From NCBI GenBank assembly GCA_031213475.1, contig JARUPZ010000018.1, positions 8,196,406-8,260,405 on the forward strand: a stretch of DNA of 64,000 nt. Reading direction: 5' to 3'. Position 1 is the stretch's first letter; every line of letters begins with the position of its first letter. The stretch comes from Nereocystis luetkeana. Lineage: Eukaryota > Sar > Phaeophyceae > Laminariales > Laminariaceae. The notes beneath the pieces were generated by a model that did no database searches, was not told the DNA's origin, and saw only the letters and a list, made by a program, of their open reading frames with translations. Positions 42,605 through 53,870 of the stretch are shown one piece after another. The position numbers and the translations under genes are program-made.

Positions 42605-43830
42605 AGGAAGCACACCCCAGTGATTACATTTTGGCATTGTAAAATTGCCATCACCGGGGGTGCTGTTGTGTGGGGGTGTGCTATCAAACGCACCCCCGGT
42701 GATACAACACCATGTACGAGAGCCCCGCAGCTAGGGGGTGTGATAACGAGGGGGTGTGACAACGGGGGGGTGTGCTAACGGCATTATTGGTTGATAAGGA
42801 GAGTTAGCCGACCCCGGTCAGATTCAGGGGGTGTGGTAATGAGAGGGTGCGATAACGGTAAATCAATGAGTGCTATGGAGTGAGCGTGAACAGACCCCGG
42901 CCAGAATGCAAGGGGTGTGATAACAAGGGGTGTGCTAACACATAAGAGGCTTTTGGTCCCGGACGCCGCCGTTGCCGCTTGCACCTCTTCCTCATTACGT
43001 AGACCGGCTCTTGATCCACGATACCAGCGTTGCCTCATTCCAAATTCCTAGCGCCCTGGTGACATAAGTCAGGCCAACAGTGCCTCCGGGCCCCCTTCCA
43101 CACAGATTGCACGTAACCGATCGCTTTCAGTACTGTATAGGGTACATCTTGCCGTGCGGGCCGCCACCAAACTCCGGAACTAGGAAGTCGGGCGGTTTCA
43201 ACTCCAAAGTTTTCCACATGTCCTCTCGCCCTTTTTCTTCCGGGGCTCCAAGAAGAGGGCTTGCTCGTCGTTGGCCTAGCACTCGTGGCTCTCACCGGGC
43301 AGCATGGTCTCACCGCTTGTCGCAATCGCAGTGACTGGCGATTCGGCTGCTGCCGACGGGGCCTCACAGGCCCTTTGGCTAGCGCGTTGGGCGTTGTTGG
43401 AAGAGCTGCGGATGCTTCGCCCGTACCGGTACCAGTACCAGTAGTCGGGGGTTGGGACGCGGCGGACGTAGGAGACGTGACAACGTTAGTACCAGTACCG
43501 GTGAGCGCGCTGGTCCCCGAGAAAAACGACAGGATCGTCGCCCGAGGCGCGGCAGCAGCAGCAGCTACAGGTGGGGTCGAAGCCGCAGACTCGTTCGGCC
43601 CACTTGCCTTCATGCTGGTGTCCATACCGGTGCGGGTTATTTGTGAATTGTGAACGGTCATCCATCCACCAGGTGGTGTGATAATTGTGGAGTTTGACAT
43701 TGTTTTCAGGCGTACATACGTAGGGCGTGTGTTATCTAACGTACCCCCGGTGATAAAGTGGCGGTGAAAAAACGAAGGAAAGTATTATCACCGGGCGTGC
43801 TTGTGTGGGGGGGGCGTGCCAGTCACCTAG
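42605..43830 (-). mobile_element. Decayed element with ACACCCCCGGTGAT-type ends and a broken gene
   Basis: Both sides carry repeated CACCCCCGGTGAT and GGGGGTGTGATAAC words (42,610-42,930 and 43,735-43,870), like the ends of MITE family 3. Between them is a minus-strand coding relic. I read this as a larger relative of family 3, now inactive. I cannot name the transposase superfamily. Confidence 0.45.
42960..43700 (-). pseudogene. Broken gene inside the 42.6-43.8 kb element
   Basis: Starts at ATG 43,700 with MSNSTIITPPGGWMTVHNS, a Thr/Gly/Ala-rich N-terminal region, then shifts frame. Downstream blocks EQALFLEPRKKKGERT and LELKPPDFLVPEFGGGPHG lie in different frames, with stops between. Codon composition in each block is protein-like, so it was once a gene. 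No domain recognised. Confidence 0.5.
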
Positions 43831-44354
43831 GGGGGGGGGGGGGTGTCAGTCATCTAAGGGGGGTGTCAGTCATCTAAGGGGGGTGTGCTTTCTTCCGTGT
43901 CATACGGTAGGGACGCCTGATGGTGAATATGTTTTTCAACCACTTTTCGTGTTGCGACAACCCCCCGGAGGATTCCACGTCCACCACATCCCGAAGGGCG
44001 AGCTTGTACATAATGCGTCATACGCCTTCACACGATAAAAAACGCTGGTCCAAACAGCCGTAACGCCTTTGAAAAAAAAATACGCATGCGCCACCCGCAA
44101 CTACTACGAAAACAGTTACCTTTGTACTCCCGACGCGTAGATAAGCCGCCATCGTAACGCAAGTACGTCCCTGGTACGACATATATAAGATAGTTTTACC
44201 GGTATACATAACCCCTATTAATAGCACTCTTGTCCCTTGGTACAAAGATCTGTTGTATATTAATGTTCAACGAAAGCAGTCCTTATATTAAGGGACAGAG
44301 TGGTGTAACGTATTCGCACCTCGAACGAGTCAGATAGATCATCAATTTCTAATA

Positions 44355-44466
44355 TTACGGGGGGCCATATTAAATACCTGGTAGGATCTATCGTACCCAC
44401 AAAATCCTAAATATTTCGCCATTTTTACTAACAATATTTGGTCCTATTTAATATGGTCCCCCGTAA
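44355..44466. mobile_element. MITE family 2 copy carrying TACCTGGTA
   Basis: Left arm reads TTAAATACCTGGTAGGATC; the reference form is TAAATAGGACC. Right end intact. Confidence 0.85.
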
Positions 44467-44467
44467 T

Positions 44468-44564
44468 GTCAACCCTTTTAGCACCGCAGTCCCTTTTTGG
44501 GGACAAAATACTTAGAATTAGAGTGGTTTGACCACAAAACGGGACTGCAGTCCCAAAGGGTTAA
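44468..44564. mobile_element. MITE family 1 copy, adjacent to family 2
   Basis: It begins within 2 bp of the end of the preceding element. CAACCCTTTTAGCACCGCAG at the left, GGGTTAA then TA at the right. Confidence 0.8.
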
Positions 44565-44754
44565 TAGACGATCCAGGCCTTTCCGAGGGCAGACTTCTCC
44601 ATTTTATCGTGCGTAGTATCTACAGGTATTATAGCCCGCGTTGGCGGGTGGGAGCGATCTAACCTGCACGATACAGGACGCGTTTCCTGGGTTAGATATA
44701 CGAGTATATATGTACCGTACAGACCCTATAGACTATACCAGGTATGTCGTGACG

Positions 44755-45000
44755 GCAGGTTAGGGTCTACTGTAGATCATACATCTGTAGATCGTCTATC
44801 TGTAGATTATCTATCTGTAGACTGTAGATCATCTATCTGTGGATGATCTATCTGTAGATCATCTATCTGTAGATCATCTACCTGTAGATCATCTATCTGC
44901 ACCTCATCTATCTGTAGATCATCTACTTCGACGTATCAGTAGAGTATCTATATGTAGATCATCTACCTGTAGATCACCTATCTGTAGATCACCTCTCTTG
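44755..45000. repeat. GTAGATCATCTATCT minisatellite
   Basis: A 16-bp unit, TGTAGATCATCTATC, repeated about 14 times. Each unit is itself near-palindromic (TAGATCATCTA). Confidence 0.85.
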
Positions 45001-45053
45001 TCATATGCGAACGTATCACCTACGCGTACTACCGTAATGGTCCCTCTCTGCGT

Positions 45054-45124
45054 ATAGTGCCGGCATGTATGCGCCAGCCAACACTACCGGCACTATAGAA
45101 GCAACCGGCACTATATACTCCGTA
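45054..45124. mobile_element. Family 4 (TGCCGG) copy
   Basis: GTGCCGGCATGTATGCGCC ... ACTACCGGCACTATAG ... GCAACCGGCACTATATAC. The best-preserved of the four copies. Confidence 0.65.
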
Positions 45125-45918
45125 CAGCTGGGCCCCACCCCTAAATCCCATACCTGGTATGTACCAAGAGATTTCACAGCCACTGGAAGAGTGCAGCCAG
45201 CACAACTCACTACTCAACCAGGGACCACTACTACTGCTGTACCCCTGGTACGTCATGTACATAGCCGTTGACGGCGCCGGAGGATTGCAGCTTGCTGCCC
45301 TCGGAAAAGCCAAAACCCGATTTGGATGGTGAACACGTCTGATTTCCTATTATTGCCAATCTCCGAGTTCACGTACCGTCGCCCATGAACGTGTGTGTTG
45401 TCTTCACATCAAATCGTCCTTTCTACACAGCTTCATCAGTACACCCAGTGTCCGTCCTGATTCCTGATTCTAGAGAGATAAGTGATTCTGTGGTCACAGA
45501 CTGAGAGACAGAGAGAGGAAGACCAAAAAACAACAAATAATAGCAAATTCAAGTGTTAAGCAAGTGAAGCGTCAGCGTACCGGGTACAAGAACACAACAC
45601 AAGCAAGACCAGAAAACAAGAACAAAAAGACAACAAAACAGGTGGCAAATGGAGGTGTACTGCTGTACGAGGCTGTACGCGGAGGCACCTGGTGCCTGAT
45701 AACTGATAACCTGGCACCGCACCAATGCACCATGAATAATGAATTACCAGGTATGAATCTCGTACGGGATGATGGTGTTGTCGTGGCTTGGGGTGGCTGA
45801 TCTCACCGTAAGCCGTTCTTTCTGTCCACCGAGGTGAAGCACACCCGGTGTCCGTACGAAGGTACTATTGATAGTGTCGGGCCGCGATGGGATTCAGCAT
45901 TCCCATCGCTTCGTACTA

Positions 45919-46023
45919 TTACGGGGGACCATAGTTAACAGGACCAAATATTGTTAGTAAAAATGGATAAACATATAGGTTTTTATGTGTACCATAGGTC
46001 CTGTTAACTATGGTCCCCCGTAA
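45919..46023. mobile_element. MITE family 2 copy
   Basis: Perfect ends TTACGGGGGACCATAG and CTATGGTCCCCCGTAA, flanked by TA at the left and TA at the right. Reads CATATAGGTTTTTATG at the place where the 49.9 kb copy has a TACCTGGTA. Confidence 0.9.
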
Positions 46024-46654
46024 TAACAGCAATCGTCGACCTTCATCGACTTCTGCCAACTCACGCTCTTGACCTTTCAACGATCCATTCATGATAAATA
46101 CAAGAGTAGATAACACATGGGTCTGATGGATTATTTATACAGCAGTTGCTGTATTATTAGTTGAATTTGGACGTGTTCCTTCTTACCTGCTACCGCCGTA
46201 TGACGTGTTTTTAAGGTCTTCCTCGCCTAATCGAGGAAATATTGTACACACAGCAGTACACACATACTCGTACATAGATCTGATGAACTATTTCACCAAA
46301 AAAATATGACAAGTGCGTCAGCTCTGTGACTTCGACCGGTTAAATGGCTGATGCTCGGGTCCTTTGGACCCCGCTCGGGGGCGTCTGAGGGAAAAACAAT
46401 CTCAAAAAAAAAAAATGACGATTTTACACATACTTCACCGTTGGTCACAGGAAAGACCTCGGCCTACCGGTGCACATGGGGTGTGTGTCCGAACTGCAAT
46501 GGCAGATGCTGAACAAATGCGTGCCTCGTATGTAGCAAGGTGATACAGCAGGAGGTGGTCTCTCTACAGTACCGGTTGGGGAGCGACGGATGCCCGCTAT
46601 AACGCCTGTGGACTCGCTTGGCACAGATGGGATCAACCAGTATCGTTTCAGTGT

Positions 46655-46735
46655 GCGGAGTATATAGCGCCGGTTGCCGCTATATACAATGCCGGTATTG
46701 ATGGCTGGCGCATACATATCGGCACTATTCCTCGT
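46655..46735. mobile_element. Family 4 (TGCCGG) copy, inverse
   Basis: GAGTATATAGCGCCGGTTG ... ATGCCGGTATTG ... GGCTGGCGCATACAT, the inverse of the copy at 45.05 kb. Confidence 0.6.
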
Positions 46736-46959
46736 ACAGGGAGCGGCACTACTGCTGTGCTGGTGAACCACTGCTCTGTTAACTATAAACATAAATAGTC
46801 GCCTCATAACATCGCGGCCGTCCATTAACGTTCGCTATCCATTGGCCCTAAAACGGCCAACACACTCGCGAGGGTGGTCGGAGTGCCAGTCCCAGTCCTC
46901 GAGACCATACAAGTGACCCACCAGTACCAGTCGAATCGAGGATCAAGTCCCAACGGGGT

Positions 46960-47160
46960 TTGGAGACTCGCTTGTCGCAAGGGTACTTGGGGCTGAAAAG
47001 ACTCCGTCCCCGCTTTGTCCCAAGCGTACTCGGACCTGAACGGAAGGAGTCCTTGCTTATCCCAAGTGTCCTTATAGCTGAAACGAATTACTCCTGTCTT
47101 GTCAGAAGGGTACTCGGAGCTGAGACAGGGAGCTGAGATAGGGACTGGGACGACAGGTGC
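46960..47160. repeat. Degenerate ~53-bp tandem repeat
   Basis: Units of AAGGGTACTTGGGGCTGAA and CAAGCGTACTCGGACCTGA type, four in a row, each ending in a CTTGTC or CTTATC word. Confidence 0.55.
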
Positions 47161-47377
47161 TCTGACGACATCTCACTAGATATTTCGGATTTGAGACTCG
47201 GGAAAAACACTTCGGCCTTTTGCGCCCGTCACAACAAATGACAAAAATATACCTGGTATATATCAAAATGGTTGAAATGGCACAAACCGACCAAAAATGA
47301 TGGCGGAGAATGAAGGCACATCGTACCGTAGGCCAAAAGGTTGCTATTTTAAGCGCGCCCTCCTCCGATATACTATG

Positions 47378-47930
47378 CTAACAATGGGCTTCAAGCGCTA
47401 ACAGCGCACCGATCAACCGCCTCATCACGCCGTGCGCCAAGCCTCTTAGGGAGGCAAAACAAAACGCCAGAGCGTCGAGATGAGCACCCGAAAACAGCAC
47501 CTCCTCCCTGCGCGGGGGGGGAAGGGGGGGGGGGACAGCAGCGGACAAACAAGGAGCAGCCAACACGCCGGAAGGTGCTCGGAACGATGGCCGGCGAGGA
47601 GAATCCGGGTATCCAATCGCAGAGTCTATAGCATTTGGTCGCGGCCGGCAAATAACGGGGTCCAACGTCAATCTTGGACGAGCTCAAATTGTTTTTCGAA
47701 GCACCCAGGGATCGACCGGAAAAAATCCCATCGGCTCCACGGGGTGGAGGCGGTGTAGCGGTCCGCGGCGGCTCGTGACAACGGGGGCGAATTGTACCGA
47801 CGGGTTGTCGAGGCAACGGACCGTTTCACGGTGAGATGGCACGAGGAGGAGCCGGAGAGGAGCTGGCTATACACGCCACGCATCAGAGGACGCCAAGAGC
47901 GGCGGCAACGGGGGGGGGGGGGGGGGGGGG
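47378..47930. other. Overlapping frames, no gene recognised
   Basis: Both strands carry open frames of 60-140 codons here. A plus-strand frame (GRRGESGYPIAESIAFGRG ...) has reasonable composition but no domain, start or splice support. It ends in a G run of about 22 at 47,910-47,931. Confidence 0.3.
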
Positions 47931-47931
47931 G

Positions 47932-48125
47932 TACTCATATCATGCATGGTCGAAGTCGTGTGAAGATAGACCCTCGCATCCCTACCATGCCGGGACGGTC
48001 AACACCGGGTTTCCACCGACCAGGCAGGCATTGCTCGCACCAAGCGTCGTGAAGCGCCATGACGTGCTTGGCGAGACACATGAAGAGTGAGCTTTATCCT
48101 CTGTTGAGAAATCTTGTGAGGCGGC
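47932..48125 (-). mobile_element. Partner retroelement 3' fragment
   Basis: Minus-strand copy ending in a C tract (plus-strand G run at 47,910). Contains TGGTGCGAGCAATGCC and CGTCCCGGCATGGTAGGGATG blocks. Confidence 0.7.
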
Positions 48126-49391
48126 GATGTGTGGGGGGCAGCCGGTTAGCTACCATTGTCGACGAAAGCAAAAACATGAATGGCAGATCGGGTTACACGG
48201 TTCCAGTTCGACAACCACAGTGGAGCCTGTGTTGATGCTGCCCCAAAATTCTACAGCAGTACCATTCGTCTTGCCCTGCTTTTCTGGTGGTGGCGAAACA
48301 GATGCAGTATTGGTGCTTGACACTGCTGTCGAAGAGAATAGGAAGGAGATGGCAGATCGTGCGGCAAGGTTCTCGGATCGACTATTGTACGTATTAATAG
48401 CAGAAACGGAAAACCTATATTATTGCTGGCTGCCGAGAGGTACTGCTAAATTGAGGGCTGGGTACTCCTGGTGCAGCATATATGCAGAATGTTGCCAGTG
48501 TAAGCATACTGGCAGTATCATTATACCGGCTGAGAGCAACAGCAGATTGAACAGTATATTTAAACTATTGCGATATACGTGCGTCCTCCAAAATGCCATC
48601 CCAAACATCGGAAAACCTCACAAATAAGGAAAAGGGCAAACGACAGAGGGAGGAAAGACAAAAAGAGAACGAGGGGAAAGTTGCGCACGATGGAACAGTT
48701 AGTAGTTGTCTCCCGGTCCCAACCCAGACCCCTGGATAGAACTCGCACCGAATTGTGATGGGAAGTGAGGCCAAAATGCCCAAAAAGTACAAAAAAATGT
48801 TGACTCCATCTAGGCCCCGTCGCCAACCTGGGGAGGGCAGTGGGTTGCGGCTTCACCGCGAGCAGCGGCTAAGCCGCAACAGCATACTGACGCAAACTGA
48901 TGTTAGTATGTTGGCGGCGTCAGCGAGTCCCAACCCTCGTGATTCTTGCTTCTGACCCTATTTTTGCCTTGCTGGTATCTCTTTCACTCTTCCGTTCTGC
49001 TGTGTCCTGCTCCGGTCTCTTCCTCTGGGTGTTGCTTCACTCGTGCAACAGCAGGCAGCCCCTCTCCGCGTTCCCTTCCTGTGCTGCTCTACTCCCGTGC
49101 TCTCTTGACGACGCCGTTCTACTCTGACTCGTTCCAGGTTTCCTTTTTATCAGTATTCGTAGATGCTGTTCCCTTAGTATATGCCTGGTGGTGTATTTCG
49201 TGTTGCTCTTGTTTGTGTTCTTTATTATCCGGTAGGAACGTCAGCACTCCCAACTGTTTTTGCTGATCCATGCCATACGCCTGCTATACATGCAAACCCG
49301 TACTCGCAGTACGCGCCATCGAAGTATCACACACAAAGGTGAGGTTCGACGAAATCCTCGTTCTCACTCACAGCGGTTGTTTTTTTCATCA

Positions 49392-49470
49392 TCTCCCTTT
49401 TAGGACCGCAGTCCCGTTTTGGGGACAAGTCACTCAAATTCTGAGCGAACTGCGGTCCTAAAAGAGTCAA
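49392..49470. mobile_element. MITE family 1 copy with internal deletion
   Basis: The left half is intact; the inner right arm is lost (CTCAAATTCTGAGCGAACTGC), leaving about 79 bp. It sits between two direct repeats of the host sequence (about 49,311-49,378 and 49,483-49,550, CGAAGTATCACACACA ... TCGACGAAATC). Confidence 0.75.
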
Positions 49471-49698
49471 GACACCGTATTGCGCGCGATCGAAGTATCA
49501 CACACACAGCACGCGGAAGATGAGTTTCGACGAAATCTTCGATCTCACAGCAGTTTTGTTTACAAATTTATGAACATACATGCCCCCATAAATTTGAAGC
49601 TGTTCCGGTTGCTTCTGACTCAACAGTTTGCGACCTTATCACCACAGAAGGAGCATATACACAGAAGCAGTATACTATTAATAGGTATTGTAGCTCCT

Positions 49699-49793
49699 GT
49701 AACCCTTCTAGAACCGCAGTCCCGTTCGGGGGGCACACCACTCAATTTTCAAGTACTGTCCCCAAAATGGGACTGCGGTCATAAAAGGGTTAT
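49699..49793. mobile_element. MITE family 1 copy
   Basis: TAACCCTTCTAGAACCGCAG to GGTCATAAAAGGGTTATAA. A TATTAATA word lies 16 bp to the left (49,676). Confidence 0.8.
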
Positions 49794-49848
49794 AACCCCT
49801 TTGGGATGGTAGCGACCGAAACATGATAAAACTTACCTGGTATTACTA

Positions 49849-49963
49849 TTACGGGGGGGGGGCATAGTTACCAGGACCAAATATTGTGAGTAAAAATGGT
49901 TAAACATATACCTGGTAGGTTTTTATGTGTACCATAGGTCCTGTTAACTATGGTCCCCCGTAA
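49849..49963. mobile_element. MITE family 2 copy carrying TACCTGGTA
   Basis: Reads CATATACCTGGTAGGTTTT (word at 49,909), where the copies at 45.9 and 58.5 kb read CATATAGGTTTT and TATGTAGGTTTT. TA flanks both ends. Another TACCTGGTA lies just outside at 49,834. Confidence 0.9.
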
Positions 49964-50069
49964 TAATAGTTTTGTCAGCCATCTACGAGCACCGTGAGCG
50001 CCCACAAGCTCTGGTGGGCAAAAATGTCACGAGGCAGCATGTTCATCCCTTGACACACCGCAACTTCGC

Positions 50070-50190
50070 CTCGACATGCCTCGACTGACACCAGACTACT
50101 AGATTTTAGTGTGGAACACTCGGGCCCACACACTTGACAGCGCGCGTTTTTCCTTGCTTGCCATGTCTTCTGGCATCTTCGCTGGTAGGT
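50070..50190. repeat. Dispersed ~125-bp repeat, copy B
   Basis: Partner of the 40,579-40,703 repeat. Flanking sequence differs, so the pair marks an old duplication or a small dispersed element. Confidence 0.7.
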
Positions 50191-50465
50191 TCATGGTACT
50201 TCCCGTACCGTACGCCTCCTTGCATTGCAACTCCGTCACGAATGTGCGTTATCACCCCATCACGCAGTGGCCGTCGCTGCTGCACTCGTCACTTTTTATC
50301 GTCGATTTTTGCCTCTGAAGTCGCAGGAGGACCCTGCGTCGTACCCGGTACGACCTGCGTCCGGGATGGAAAGTCTCTTGCATACCGACGTCCCTTATCA
50401 GAGTCGGTACCGGACCCTCTTTGATACGTACTGCTGCGAGTCAATAAATACCCTCTGGTACCTCT

Positions 50466-50564
50466 TCAACCCCTTTAGGACCGCAGTCCCGTTTTTGGGG
50501 ACAAAGCACTCTAATTCTAGGTAGTTTGTCCCTAAAACGGGACCGCGGTTCTAAAAGGGTGAAT
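50466..50564. mobile_element. MITE family 1 copy
   Basis: TCAACCCCTTTAGGACCGCAG to GGTTCTAAAAGGGTGAA. Confidence 0.85.
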
Positions 50565-50936
50565 ACGTACTGGTATTGAACAGTCAATCAATGCCCTTCC
50601 TCGTGAATACGTGCTGGTAGTCCATGAAGACTTTGGCATTTGTGTGTGTGTGTTCTTCACATTAAACCGTTCTTTCTACCCGTCGACATCCAGCACAACC
50701 AGTGTCCATGCCGATTCTTCAATCCTAGAAGAGATACAAGTTCTGCGGTCACAAAGCTACGCCACAGAGATACTACGTTGCCACGTGTGCAGTGTGCACT
50801 GCAGTGGGCAATGCAAAGCCATGTCATCATACTATTAATAGATACGACAGGCACGACATACGCAATCTATGAAACAGTGAAACGAAAAGAAACAATCATT
50901 TACGTAATTACAACAGGTACGTCGTATTAATATTTG

Positions 50937-51135
50937 GCCAATTTAAAACTCCAGTCTTGTTAAGGGGACAAAACTGCCTACCAGGTAATGTATAATTTCA
51001 TTGGGTTGTCCCCAAAGCGGCGCAGCTGCAGTTTGCCCTTAACCCCTTTAGAACCGCAGTCCCGTTTTGGGGACAAACCAGTCAAATTTCAAGTAGTTTG
51101 TCCCAAAAACGGGACAGTGGTTCTAAAAGGGTTAA
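50937..51135. mobile_element. Two MITE family 1 copies in a row
   Basis: A degraded copy (50,937-51,036) carries TACCAGGTA at 50,979 in its spacer. An intact copy (51,039-51,135) follows, sharing the CCCTTAACCCC junction. Confidence 0.75.
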
Positions 51136-51457
51136 AGGGTCCACATTAATAGTACCTAGCAAAGCTGATGTTCTTCAATGTACATATACCTGGTATATAT
51201 ATACCAGTACGTATGTAAGCACCAGGAAAGCTGGTCCAGGCTGGATTTATTTTCTGGTCATGGGTGCGTTCAACACTAAACTCAGTGCAATGGTTCCCGA
51301 ATTTCCTATTTTCTTGTCAATCTCAGCCCGTCTTTCTCATTGATAGTGTTCCTAGTACAGAGTAGGTGTTCTGTTCTGTTGCTGTCGTGGACAAATTCAG
51401 CGCGCAGACGTTTGAAAATCCTTTCTATACGTACGGCATTCCTTCGTCGCAGTGTCT

Positions 51458-51642
51458 TACAGCACTGCAGTTCCGTTTGGATACAAACCACTCAAATTCC
51501 AAGTAGTTTGTCCCGGAAACGGAACAGCGGAGGTAAAAGGGTCATAACCCCTTGAGAGCCGCAGTCCCGTTTTGGGGACAAAACACTTAAAAATTTGAGC
51601 GGTTTGTCCCCAGACCGGGACTGCGGTTCTAAAAGGGTCAAG
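51458..51642. mobile_element. Two MITE family 1 copies in a row
   Basis: A diverged copy (51,458-51,545) directly abuts an intact one (51,545-51,642). The tandem arrangement recurs at 50.94-51.14 kb, suggesting preference for inserting at existing ends, which supply TTAA. Confidence 0.75.
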
Positions 51643-51942
51643 AGTTAAAACGGGCTGCGGGGCCCATTCACTATTTTTTGTATCGCGACTCGTGGAATCA
51701 GTGCGCAGGTACGAGTACCACTGGGTGTGCTTGTGCGCCCTCGCGTTCGCTGTGCCGTGGGCACTCGTAGAATCGCGTAGAATGCTGCGCGAAGACAGCC
51801 CGCACAAACACGTTGGCTTCGACAGGAAAGGAAACACGACCGGTACCAGGTGTCTACGGAGCAAGCAGAACGTGTCTGCGATACGATACCCCAAGTGTTA
51901 CACATGAACACGTGACGTAAGAAAAAAGTTTATCCTTCGCGA

Positions 51943-51968
51943 GGGATGGATGGATGGATGGATGGATG
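51943..51968. repeat. (ATGG)n microsatellite
   Basis: Six tetranucleotide units, GGATGGATGGATGGATGG. Confidence 0.8.
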
Positions 51969-52143
51969 CTATCATGGCATTTTACCGTAAGAAAGAGCGT
52001 TGCGTTCATTTAGAACACGGGGGTGCGATCGTTCTGCGTACCCCACGGCGTCCGTGTCCCCCGACAACGGTTCAAGGAGTGCTCAAGTTCGAACATCATT
52101 TTCTCGCAAGGCTCTAGACCTGATCATTCCAAAAACACCTTCG

Positions 52144-52239
52144 TAAACCCTTCAGGACTGCAGTCTCCTTCGGGGGGCAACCTACTTAGAATTTGAGTGG
52201 ATTGCCCCTAAAACGGGGCTGCAGTCCTAAAAGGGTTGA
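52144..52239. mobile_element. MITE family 1 copy
   Basis: AAACCCTTCAGGACTGCAG to CAGTCCTAAAAGGGTTGA. Confidence 0.8.
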
Positions 52240-52339
52240 GGTTTGTTCGGTGTTTTTGATATGAATAGCAAATCGAGCGCTGAAAAAATCGAGCGCTGAA
52301 TAACGATCGCACCACTGGGCAGAACTCAACGCAGCAGTA

Positions 52340-52430
52340 GTGCCGGTCCCTTATATACTGCCGGTATGCGCCAGCCAACAATATAATACAAGCACTACCG
52401 CCGCAACCGGCACTATTTACTCCGCACACT
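52340..52430. mobile_element. Family 4 (TGCCGG) copy
   Basis: AGTGCCGGTCCCTTATATAC ... GCGCCAGCCAACAATA ... GCAACCGGCACTATTTAC, with a small internal insertion. Confidence 0.55.
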
Positions 52431-52439
52431 AACTACCAC

Positions 52440-53460
52440 ACCTTCGTTAATCCCGTCCGTGCAACGCGGTTCCACAGGCAATAGCGGGCAGTCGGCACGA
52501 CTAATTCTCAATCGGCCCTATAGTAGAGGGAGGCCGCTACAGAGTACCTTGCCAGTACTACCCTAATTTATTTCGTGTGTCCGAAGACGGGAATTCAACA
52601 ATTACCTCTATTTCGTCCCCGAATTCGGAAAATAAATAATTACCTCTATTTCCAGTATCGATATCATTAAAAAATATAATTAGGCGTCAAAATATTGACG
52701 AAAAGCACACAATTTCCAGTACGAAATAATTAAATTGAAATCCAGGCTTATTATTGGCTTCAGTATCTCATACTCGTACGTTAAAAAAACGGGTATAATT
52801 TTGACGACGCCAAAAAGTAGGGACCCCAGCGCTACCTCTCACAGGTATTTGGTATTTCCAGTACTTTATTCATTGTCATCACCGCAGGAGTAGTATTATA
52901 CCTGGTGTCGTACTCATGGTGTTATTTATACCTGGCTGGTAGTACCGTAATTCGCAACCCTACGCCTACGAACGAATTTACGCGCACCGGTCGGTGCCTA
53001 CGAACGAATTCACGCGCAACGGTGCCTACTAACGAATTCACGCGCACCGGTACACCAGACGACACGAGGCTGTGTATCTGTGTATCAGCTGTGTGAGCGT
53101 TTGTGTGTGTGTTTTTTTTGTCTTGTTATCCTCCCCTGCGGATTGGTTGAGGCTGCAGCCACCACAGCTCCTGGTTTTCGTATGGTACTATTAATACAAG
53201 CGTATGTATGCTGTGCGAGTAGGGCCTGATGCACGTAGAGCAGACGCCTGGTATCCGTGCTCGGGCTCTGCGGGTGTTCGACGCAGACAGAGCAACGGAG
53301 TGTCCGTGCTTCTTGTTCGCCTCGAGTGAAGGACGAATGAAGGACGAGTGAAGGGCATATTAAAAATGACTGAACGTTGACGAGTACCAGGTACCAGGTA
53401 CCTGGTACCAGGTATGTACGCACGGTTATCTCACAGATCATCGTGCATATACTATGAGTC
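52440..53460. other. Intergenic, no gene recognised
   Basis: Contains a short direct repeat (ACGAATT(T/C)ACGCGCACCGGT at about 52,971, 53,003 and 53,033) and four overlapping TACCWGGTA words at 53,385-53,414. Confidence 0.35.
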
Positions 53461-53461
53461 T

Positions 53462-53588
53462 GTACCGTAGCGGGAAGGGGGGAGAAGAGCCTGCCATGTG
53501 ACCCCGGATCTGAGTTACGAGTTGGAAGGGGAGAGAGAAGATGTGCGAAGATAATGAATGAGATGGAAAAAAAAAAAAAAAAAAAAAG
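53462..53588 (+). mobile_element. tRNA-derived SINE, copy 3 (5'-truncated)
   Basis: Only the last about 110 bp before the A tail: GTACCGTAGCGGGAAGG ... GATCTGAGTTACGAGTTGG ... GAATGAGATGG then A. Truncation at the 5' end is typical of retroposition. Confidence 0.8.
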
Positions 53589-53870
53589 GCACCAGGTACG
53601 AGTACGCACTCGTTCGTACCTGAGTATGTGATGTGATGTACTACATTGCAATATTGTACGTAGGACTCGTACGAGTACTGCTGTATTGGCAGTTAAAGGA
53701 AGCGCTTTTACAGGCAGTAAGAGATCGCATACCCTGGTTTGACACAGGACTCGCGCTTGCTGTACTGGCAGTTCATTGGGGCTCGTTGAGCATCGTGCTC
53801 ACAGACAAAGAGAGGCATCGTCAACATCGTATCAGGTACCTGGCATACATATCGACATGGTAAAGCGCAC

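Noticed and set aside
44755..45000. Operator or origin-like iterons
   Set aside because: The 16-bp units are typical minisatellite, with no adjacent gene or other support.
51306..51491. RNAVRIERIFKRLRAEF as a third longin exon
   Set aside because: The helix-like reading is attractive, but no acceptor gives a clean phase and donor, third positions are AT-rich, and it abuts MITE copies.
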